Shown: piece after piece, positions 16,910-25,000 of the stretch
Numbering within the stretch: position 1 is the first letter of the stretch
Layout: each line of letters starts with the position of its first letter
From: an uncultured Mycobacteriaceae bacterium
Lineage (GTDB): Bacteria; Actinomycetota; Actinomycetes; Mycobacteriales; Mycobacteriaceae
Direction: 5' to 3'
Assembly: GCA_902826815.1 (NCBI GenBank)
Contig: CADEGF010000019.1
Coordinates: 1 to 64,000 of the forward strand
DNA length: 64,000 bases
Notes under the pieces: generated by a model
What the model was told of the DNA's origin: nothing
Databases searched by the model: none
The model's input: the letters and a program-made list of their open reading frames with translations, nothing else
Translations under genes and position numbers: made by a program

Positions 16910-19900
16910 GCGTGATCGAGTTCGGCTGCGATCTGCGCGCTGTCCATCGTCGAGATCTCCAGGTACATCTCCGCGACCTGAGACAGCCGATCACCGTCGT
17001 GCTCGCGCGATGAGAGCCGGTCAGCAAGCGCGGCAACTGTTCTGGCCGCGAAGACATCGGACAACACCACCGTCGGTGTGGCGAGCCAGTCGCGGATGCG
17101 GGCCACCAGAGTGGTCGCCTGCACGGAGTCACCGCCGAGCGAGAAGAAGTCGTCGTCGATGTCGAAGTCTTTGCGGCTCAACACCTCGCCCACCAGTGCG
17201 GTGAGAGCCAGCTGAAGCGGTGTCGACGGTGCGCGGTGCGCGCGTTCCTCAGCAGGCTGCGCCGCGGCGAGCACACGGGCCACCGCTTTACGGTCGGTTT
17301 TGCCTCCGACCGTGTACGGGATCCGGTCCACGAACACGATGAGTTGCGGAATCATGTGCGGCGGAACGATCTCCGTCATGACTGCGGTGACGTCAGCCGC
17401 CGTCACATCCGGGCCCGCGGCCTGCACGACCGCCGCGAGCACGTCGCCGTCTCGGTCGCCGGGCGCCGGTATGACGGCTGCAACGGCCGCCGCCACCACC
17501 GGTGTCTTCTGCAGCGCGGATTCGACGTCGCCCAGCTCGATCCGGTAGCCGCTGATCTTCACCCGGTGGTCGGCCCGCCCGACGAACTCCAATGTGCCGT
17601 CCGGTCGGTAGCGCACGAGATCCCCGGTCCGGTACCACTTACGGCCTGCGTGCTCCACGAAGCGTTCGGCGGTCAGATCCGGTCTGCCGCGGTAGCCGCG
17701 GGCGATGCCCCGCCCGCCGACCCACAGTTCGCCCGGCACCCAGTCGGGGCAGTCCTCGCCGTTGGCGTCGGCCACCCGGCAGGCGTTGTTGGGCAACGGG
17801 ATTCCGAACGGCACGGCGGTCCAATGGTCGGGCGGCTCGGTGACTTCGCAGATGGTGTTGTGGATGGCGGTTTCGGTCGCGCCACCAAGGCCGGCGAAGC
17901 GAAGGCCTGGCGCTTCGGCGACCAGTGTGCGCACCATCGCGGGCTTGACCCAGTCCCCGCCGGTGGGAACGACCCGCACCGAGGACAGCCGGCCCGCGCC
18001 GACATCGAGCAGCATATGCAGCCAACCCGGCATCCAGTGCAGCACGGTCACCTTGTGGCGTTCGATCAGCTGGGCCCAGTGGTCGGGGTTGCGCCGGTGC
18101 TGTTCGTCGACCGCGACGATGGACCCACCCGCGGCAAGCATCCCGAAGGTGTCCAGCGCCGACAGGTCGCCCTCCAACGTCGACAGCGCCAGGCAGCGGT
18201 CGGCGGGTCCGATTTCGAAGTGGCCGTTGATGAACTCGAGGGTGTTCATCACCGCGTCGTGGGTGACCTCGACCCCCTTGGGTTCGCCCGTCGAACCCGA
18301 TGTGAACAGCACGTAGGCGAGATCATGCGGATCGACCGTTGCGGGCACGAAATGTGCGGGGTCGCCGATGAGTTCGGCGTCGCTGACCCTCAGGGAGGGG
18401 GTCCGACAGTCACCTTCGTCGGCGCCGGTGAACAGTGCGAACTCCACATCGCCGGTGTCGAGTATCCTTGCGGCGCGATCGGTGGGCTGGTCGAATCCGA
18501 TCGGCAGGTAGGCGGCGCCGACGGCATGGATGGCGAGCAGCGCGGGAATCTGCTCGGCGTTCTTCGGGCCGAGCACGGCCACCACGTCGCCGTTCGTCAC
18601 GCCCCGCGACTGCAGTGCCGCAGCGACTGAGAGAACCTTGTCGAGCAAGTCCGCGTACGTGAGGGCTTCGGTGTCACTGATCACCGCGATGGCATCGGGG
18701 GCGGCCGCGGCATTGCGGAAGAATCCGTCAGCCAGTGTGTCTCCGCTCAGCGGTGCCGTCGTCGCGTTGAGTGCGTCGCGCACGGCCCGCGCCGACGGTG
18801 ACACCGTCGGCGGATCGGGTGCATCCCAGCTCGCGTCGTCGGTGGACAGCCGACTCAGCTCGGCGATGTGGTAGTCGAACATCGCCTCGGCGACGCCTTC
18901 TGGGAATGATTCGACCCTGACGTCCCAGTTGATCATCAGGCCGTCGGTCAGCGGTGTCGCCTGGGCGTCGATCAACACCTGGGGGCCTTGGGAAATGGTC
19001 CACACCGGCTTGCCGAACTGCTCGAGCACATCACCTGCGAACAGGTCACCAAGGCCCAGCGCGCTGGTGTACACGACCGGGGCAAGGGTCTGTTGGCCGT
19101 GGTGGCGACTCAGATCCCGCAACACGTCAAGCCCCGACACCGCAGAGTGGCGTGCGGTGGCGTGCAGAGTCTCCTGCATCGCGCGTGCCCGCCTGGCTGC
19201 GCTGTCGGTGTCCCGCAGGTCGATGTCCAACATCAGCGACGACGTGAAATCGCCGACCAGCCTATCGACGTCGGGGTGGTACTGCTCGCGGCCGAACATC
19301 GGGAGGTTCAGCAGGAAGCGTTTGTTGGTCGACCAGCGCGCAAGGGCGTTCGCATACGATGCGCCGATTGCCATCGCAGGCGTGATCCCACGTCGGTGCG
19401 CGGCCTCGAAGAGCGCGTTGCGGGTCGCCATGTCGAAGACGTGCCAGAGACGGATGCTGCGCTGCGGGTCGGTCTGCTCGGACAGCGGAATCAGCGGCAG
19501 CGCGGGCGGTTCCGGTAGATCGGGGATCCGCTCCGCCCACCACTCGACGTCGTGCGCAGGCGGCGGTGGAGTGGACGAGGTCAGCTCGGCGCGGTAGTCG
19601 CGGTAGGTGTAGCCGAGCTCGGGGATTTCGACGCCGCGGTAGTAGTCCGCGAGGTCGGCCATCAGGTTGCGGTAGCTGATGGCATCGGCGGCCTGCATAT
19701 CGAGGTCGACGTGGAGTCGGGTCGACCCGCCGGGCAGCAGAGACAGCGAGATCTCCAGTACATGACCGTCGAGCTGCTGATGCGACTTCGCCTCGCGGAT
19801 CCGCTCCAGCTCTTCGTGCGCCCCATCGGCCGTCAGTTCGCGGAAGTCGCCGACGGCAACCGCAAGCTCACGGTCGCCGATGCGCTGGGTGCCGTCGGAC

Positions 19901-20364
19901 AGAATCTCGACGCGCAACATCGGATGGCGGGCAGCCAGTTTCGCCGCTGCGATACGAAGGCGAACCGGATCGACGTCGGCGCCGTCGAGCTCGACGTAAA
20001 GATGCGACGAGACGCCACCCAGTTGCTGGTCGTCCTGGCGGCCCACCCACATCGCGTGCTGGATCGGCGCGAGCGGAAAGGCGGCTGTCGGATCGGCGTC
20101 CGGTGCGACGGCGGCGTTCCGTGCAATCGGGGGCTTGACGTCATGATCGCCGACCAACTCCGACCACGCCCGCACCGTGGGGTTCTCCGCCAGCACGGCG
20201 AAGCCGACGTCGATACCCCGCTTCCGCCACCGCCCCGACAGCGACATCATCCGGATCGAGTCAAGGCCCGACGCAATCAGGTCGGCGTCGGGATCCAGGG
20301 CATCCGGGGTGACGCCAAGCAGCTCGGCGACCTCGTCACGAACGCTGGTAGGCGCGTCACCCAC
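16906..20364 (-). CDS. mbtB: MbtB-like aryl-carrier/cyclization NRPS (ArCP-Cy-A-PCP)
   Basis: This 1152-aa protein makes the aryl-oxazoline (or methyl-oxazoline/thiazoline) head of the siderophore. An N-terminal aryl carrier has its serine in GLDSIRM near residue 33. The condensation-like domain carries DMQAAD near 220, the DxxxxD signature of heterocyclization domains that replaces HHxxxDG. The adenylation loop TSGSTGEPKG is near 683 and a carrier LGGDSVQ near 1076. Residue choice is Ser, Thr or Cys by family. M. tuberculosis MbtB is about 1414 aa with a C-terminal thioesterase; that domain is absent here. The GTG start has AGGAGGG 8 nt upstream (20373-20380). It diverges from mbtA across an iron box. 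Confidence 0.9.
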   Translation of the reverse strand: MGDAPTSVRDEVAELLGVTPDALDPDADLIASGLDSIRMMSLSGRWRKRGIDVGFAVLAENPTVRAWSELVGDHDVKPPIARNAAVAPDADPTAAFPLAPIQHAMWVGRQDDQQLGGVSSHLYVELDGADVDPVRLRIAAAKLAARHPMLRVEILSDGTQRIGDRELAVAVGDFRELTADGAHEELERIREAKSHQQLDGHVLEISLSLLPGGSTRLHVDLDMQAADAISYRNLMADLADYYRGVEIPELGYTYRDYRAELTSSTPPPPAHDVEWWAERIPDLPEPPALPLIPLSEQTDPQRSIRLWHVFDMATRNALFEAAHRRGITPAMAIGASYANALARWSTNKRFLLNLPMFGREQYHPDVDRLVGDFTSSLMLDIDLRDTDSAARRARAMQETLHATARHSAVSGLDVLRDLSRHHGQQTLAPVVYTSALGLGDLFAGDVLEQFGKPVWTISQGPQVLIDAQATPLTDGLMINWDVRVESFPEGVAEAMFDYHIAELSRLSTDDASWDAPDPPTVSPSARAVRDALNATTAPLSGDTLADGFFRNAAAAPDAIAVISDTEALTYADLLDKVLSVAAALQSRGVTNGDVVAVLGPKNAEQIPALLAIHAVGAAYLPIGFDQPTDRAARILDTGDVEFALFTGADEGDCRTPSLRVSDAELIGDPAHFVPATVDPHDLAYVLFTSGSTGEPKGVEVTHDAVMNTLEFINGHFEIGPADRCLALSTLEGDLSALDTFGMLAAGGSIVAVDEQHRRNPDHWAQLIERHKVTVLHWMPGWLHMLLDVGAGRLSSVRVVPTGGDWVKPAMVRTLVAEAPGLRFAGLGGATETAIHNTICEVTEPPDHWTAVPFGIPLPNNACRVADANGEDCPDWVPGELWVGGRGIARGYRGRPDLTAERFVEHAGRKWYRTGDLVRYRPDGTLEFVGRADHRVKISGYRIELGDVESALQKTPVVAAAVAAVIPAPGDRDGDVLAAVVQAAGPDVTAADVTAVMTEIVPPHMIPQLIVFVDRIPYTVGGKTDRKAVARVLAAAQPAEERAHRAPSTPLQLALTALVGEVLSRKDFDIDDDFFSLGGDSVQATTLVARIRDWLATPTVVLSDVFAARTVAALADRLSSREHDGDRLSQVAEMYLEISTMDSAQIAAELDHA

Positions 20365-20397
20365 TGTCGAAACCCTCCTGAATAAGACTGTCCTAAC

Positions 20398-20416
20398 TTT
20401 GCGCAGGCTACCCTAT
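20398..20416. promoter_or_regulatory. IdeR-type iron box and mbtA -10 element
   Basis: TTTGCGCAGGCTACCCTAT matches 13 of 19 consensus IdeR positions, with the right half nearly perfect. TACCCT (20409-20414) inside it is a TANNNT -10 followed by 6 nt and the mbtA ATG, so the mbtA transcript is probably leaderless and shut off directly by IdeR-Fe. A weaker, overlapping second candidate (about 10 of 19) lies just to the left, around 20382-20400, on the mbtB side. The whole divergent gap is only 56 nt. Confidence 0.65.
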
Positions 20417-20420
20417 CTCA

Positions 20421-22058
20421 ATGAGCGAGCACAGCGATCTTCTGCGCGGCTTCGTGCCGTATCCCGACGACCGCGCAGCCGAGTATCGGCATGCGGGTTA
20501 CTGGGAGGGCAGGAGCGTGGACACGATCCTCGGTGAGGCCGCCGTGAAGTGGCCGGACAAGCCGGCGGTGATCGACGCGGCCGGTGCCTACACATACTCA
20601 GAACTCGACGAGCTCGCCGACCGGATGGCCGCCGGGCTCGCCGGGCGAGGCATCGCTCGCGGCGACCGGGTCCTGTTGCAGCTGCCGAACTCCCGGGAAT
20701 TCGCGGTCGCGGCGCTGGCACTGCTGCGCGCGGGCGCGGTACCGGTGCTGTGCCTGCCGGGCCACCGCGCTGCCGAGCTGGGACACTTCGCCGACGTCAG
20801 CGGAGCCGTCGGCCTGGTGATCCCCGACACCGCGGCCGGCTTCGACTATCGCGAGTTGGCCACCCAGCTTGTCGGTGCGCATCCCGGCCTACGGCACGTG
20901 TTCGTCCATGGTGACCCCGGCGACTTCGAATCTTGGTCCGCACTGGCCGATTCGCGCGATGCGGACCCACCCGATCTGGCGCAGCTCGACACCGGCGCCC
21001 CCGCGGTCCTGCTGGTATCCGGCGGTACGACCGGACTGCCGAAGCTGATCGCCCGCACGCACGACGACTACGTCTACAACGCGATCGCCAGCGCCAAGGC
21101 GTGCGAGCTCGTCCACGACGATGTCTATCTGGTGGTGCTGCCCGCTGGGCACAACTTCCCCTTCGCGTGCCCGGGTCTGCTCGGATCGATGACCGTCGGC
21201 GCGACCGTGGTCTTCACCGATGACCCGAGCCCCGAGTCGGCCTTCCCGCTGATCGTCCGGCACGGGGTGACCGTGACTGCCTTGGTCAACGCGCTCGCGA
21301 AGCTGTGGACACAGGCCTGCGAATGGGAGCCGGTGCTGCCGACCTCGCTGCGGCTGGTCCAGGTGGGCGGCTCGCGAATGTCGCCGGAGGAGGCGCGTTA
21401 CATCTATCAAGGGCTGACAGACGGCCTGCAGCAGATATTCGGAATGGCCGAAGGCATGCTGAACTTCACCCGGCCGGGTGACCCGGTCGACGTCGTCGAG
21501 AACACCCAGGGCAGGCCGATGTCGCCACACGACGAGATGCTGGTCGTCGACGAGGCGGGGGAGCCGGTGGCGCCCGGCGAGGAGGGTGAACTACTCGTGC
21601 GCGGGCCGTACACGCTCAACGGCTACTACCGCGCCGAGGAGGCCAACGCGCGCTCGTTCAGCCCGGAAGGCTTCTACCGCACCGGCGATCGGGTGCGCAT
21701 CTTCGCCGACGGCGCACGAGCTGGATACGTCGAGGTGACCGGACGCATCAAGGACGTCATCCATCGCGGCGGTGAGACGGTGTCGGCGACGGACCTCGAA
21801 GACCATCTGCTCACCCATCCCGCTGTCTACGCGGCGGCCGCCGTCGCCCTGCCCGACGAGTATCTCGGCGAGAAGATCTGCGCGGCAATCGTCTTCAAGG
21901 GTGTGTCGATCAGCCTGGCGGAGCTCAACGCATTCCTCGACGATCGAGGGGCAACCAAGCATGCGCGGCCCGACGTTCTTGTACCGATGCCGTCGCTACC
22001 GATGACTGCGGTCGGCAAGGTGGACAAGAAGAAGGTCATCGCCGCCATCGCGTCGTGA
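20421..22058 (+). CDS. mbtA: MbtA-like aryl-acid AMP ligase
   Basis: This 545-aa member of the DhbE/EntE/MbtA adenylating enzymes activates the aryl acid as its AMP ester and loads it on the aryl carrier of the MbtB-like NRPS. Visible motifs are the ATP loop SGGTTGLPK, an aryl-pocket segment GHNFPFACPG, the YRTGD core and the C-terminal catalytic-Lys region GKVDKKK. M. tuberculosis MbtA is 565 aa. Activity toward salicylate is known for the family; with a 6-methylsalicylate-synthase-like gene alongside, 6-methylsalicylate is an equally likely substrate. The ATG start directly follows the iron box, 6 nt after TACCCT, with no ribosome-binding sequence. Confidence 0.9.
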   Translation: MSEHSDLLRGFVPYPDDRAAEYRHAGYWEGRSVDTILGEAAVKWPDKPAVIDAAGAYTYSELDELADRMAAGLAGRGIARGDRVLLQLPNSREFAVAALALLRAGAVPVLCLPGHRAAELGHFADVSGAVGLVIPDTAAGFDYRELATQLVGAHPGLRHVFVHGDPGDFESWSALADSRDADPPDLAQLDTGAPAVLLVSGGTTGLPKLIARTHDDYVYNAIASAKACELVHDDVYLVVLPAGHNFPFACPGLLGSMTVGATVVFTDDPSPESAFPLIVRHGVTVTALVNALAKLWTQACEWEPVLPTSLRLVQVGGSRMSPEEARYIYQGLTDGLQQIFGMAEGMLNFTRPGDPVDVVENTQGRPMSPHDEMLVVDEAGEPVAPGEEGELLVRGPYTLNGYYRAEEANARSFSPEGFYRTGDRVRIFADGARAGYVEVTGRIKDVIHRGGETVSATDLEDHLLTHPAVYAAAAVALPDEYLGEKICAAIVFKGVSISLAELNAFLDDRGATKHARPDVLVPMPSLPMTAVGKVDKKKVIAAIAS

Positions 22059-22063
22059 TCGCG

Positions 22064-25000
22064 TCAGGATGATTCGACCTGCTGCGGCTCGCGCGACAGG
22101 CCAAGCATCTCGGCCAGCCGCGCGGTGACCGCCGCCGCGGTCGGGTGTTCCCACAGCAAGGTCGGGGGCAGAGAGAGCCCGGTCTGCTTCTCGAGCTGAT
22201 GGCGCAGCCGAACCGTCATGATCGAGTCGACGCCGAGTTCGACGAGCGGCAGACCGGGGTTGACGTCCGAGTCGGGCAGGCCGAGCTGGGCGGCTACCGC
22301 GTTGACGACCTTGCGCGCCAACGCTTCCGGATCGAGGTCGCCGGCTTCCGGTGCGACGAGCGTTCCCTCGTCGTCGGGTTCGTCGTCGTCGGGCGCCACA
22401 TCCGCCAGCATCGGTACGGCGGCTGCTGTCGGAAGCACAGGCAGCACAACGATATTCGGATCATCAACCCGCATCGCCAGGTCGAGCGCACGCATCGCGT
22501 CGTCGGCGACGACAGTGCCCATGCCCAACGCATCGAGTTGAGCGGCGACGAATCCGGAGGTCGACCCCATGCCAAGCCCGCGCCAGGCCGTCCACGCGAC
22601 GGCGGTGGTGCGGTCGCCAAGACGGCGGCGGTGCCTGGCCATCACATCGAGGAACGAGTTCGCGCAGGCGTAGGCGCCCTGCCCTGGGAACCCCGCCAGG
22701 TAGCCGCATGAAGAGAAGAGCACCATCCAGTCGAGCTGTTCGGGCGGGAACACCCGGTGCAGTGTGAGCGTGCCGTGCACCTTCGGCCGCATTGCGGCGG
22801 CGAAGTCCTCCGCCGTCGTATGCGCCAGCAGCCCACCGGCTTCCACGCCCGCGGCATGGATCACCCCGCGGACCGGCGGCAGCTCGCGGAGCACAGCGCG
22901 CAACGCTTGAGCCGCATCGGGGGCGGCGATGTCGATCGCGGCGACGTGGACCGAGACCCCGCGGGCCTCCAGTGCCGTGATCGCGGCGACCGACTCTGGG
23001 CGGGGCTCGTCGTCCCAACCGGAGCGGTGTGGCACGCCCGATCTCGACAACAGCAGCAGCCGCCGTGCGCCAAGGTCGGCAAGGCGCTGCGCCATCCGCA
23101 GCCCCAGTACACCGGTGCCGCCGGTGATCAGATATGTGCCGCCGGGGGAGCAGTGCAGAGGCGTCGACGAGCCGGAAGCCGACGCCACCGCAGCCAGGCG
23201 TGCGACGTGGGGGACACCGTCGCGCTGCACGACCACGCCGTGCCCGTGAAGCGAGCCGAGCACACCGAGGGGGAGTCCGCCGTCGGCGTGGTCGATCACG
23301 CCACCCCACAGCTGGGGGTACTCCGTGGCCGCCACCCTGGCCAAGCCCCACAGTGGCGCATGGCTGAGATTCGACCCGTCCGCCACGCCGACGGTGCGAA
23401 CCCACAATCTGGTCGCGACACCGGACTCCTGTAGCCGCAGCAGCGTTCGCAGCACCAGGTCGACCGACGCCTCGGGTGGGTCGTCGCTGCGGGGGAGCAC
23501 GAACACCGCAGGACGGTCCGCGATCGCAAGGACTGCTTCGATCTCATCGGCGTCCTCGACCGCGACATAGGGCACGGCGGCCGCGGTGAGATCACTTACC
23601 GCGGAGTTCAATCCGTCGACGTCACCGCCGACGAGCACCACGCCGCTCGGCGGCTCTGCGCGTCCGTCTGGCAACGGATGCCACGCGACGTGGTGCACCA
23701 TCCGCCCGATGTCGTTGACCGACCATCCACGGCCGGAGCTCTCCAGCTCCTCGAACGCCATCCCCGTGATGGACAGCAGGACGGCACCTGACCGGTCGGC
23801 GATGGTGACGTCGGTCGTGGTGGTGTCCGGCCTACGCCGAACGAGCACCACCGCGCGGGCAGGCGGAGCGCCGTGTACGTGCAGCCGCTCGATGTGGGCG
23901 GGCATCCGCAGACGAGAGTCGAAGGCCGTCGACGCCGTCGACGTCGCCGCATCGACGAGAGATGCCCACGAAGTGGGTTCTGTTCCGTCGGCCTCCGCTG
24001 TGACGGCGGCGAACAGCTCACCGTCGCCGCGGCTGAGCTCGGTTACCCGCCAATCGAACCCCATCGCGGCGACGCCGAGCGTCTCGAGTGTTTCGATGAC
24101 GTGGTGGGTAGGCAGCTGCTCGGTGCAGCGACCCCGCGCGGCGACGACGTCGACGGTCGAGTCGAGAAGTTCCTCGATATCGTCCTCGGTGGCTACGACG
24201 GCACTGGTATGTGTCAGCCACCCGGAGTCCTGCCCGGCAGCCGTCTCGACGATGCGCGAGGACAGCGTCAGTTCCCGGTCGTGAAGGACCACCTGCAGAT
24301 CGCGCACACGCCCGGGCGGCACCGGCGTGTGCAGCCGCACATTGGCCAACCCCAACCCTGTGCACTGCGGCGACGCGGCATGGTCACCGCCACGGGCCGC
24401 CGCAAGGAAAGTATTCAAAAGCACTGCGGCGGGGACGATCTCGGTGCCCTGGACAGGGTGATCGCCCGGATAGGGCCTGCTGCCCATATCGAGCCTTGTC
24501 TCCCACAGGCACGTCCGGACGGTGCCCGCGACGAGGGTGCGCCCGCCGAGCAGTGTGTGGCTCGCGCTGTCGTGCACGCCCCGGCCTCCGGGCGGCGGCG
24601 TCGGCATGCGCCAGAAGCGGCGGTGCTGCCATTGGGTGCCAGGCAGGTCGGCAGCCCACGGACCGGCCGCGGTGACGCCGTGGGCGACGTCGGCGCCGTG
24701 GCACCACAGCGATGCCACCGCGGCGGCAACGCTTCTGCCCTCGGGCCGCTCGCGACGCAGCACCGGAACGATCGCGTACTCCTCGATGCCGTGGTGCAAC
24801 AGCGTCTCGGCGATCGAGTGGGACACCACCGGATGTGCGGCCACCTCGAGGAACAGCCGATGACCGTCCGCAGCGGCTGCGGCGACCGCCTCGGCGAAGC
24901 GCACCCGGCCCCGCAGGTTCGCCACCCAGTAGTCGCGATCACGAGGGGCAGCCGATCGCGGATCGCGCAGGGCGGTCGTGTACAGCGGCACGGCGGGGGG

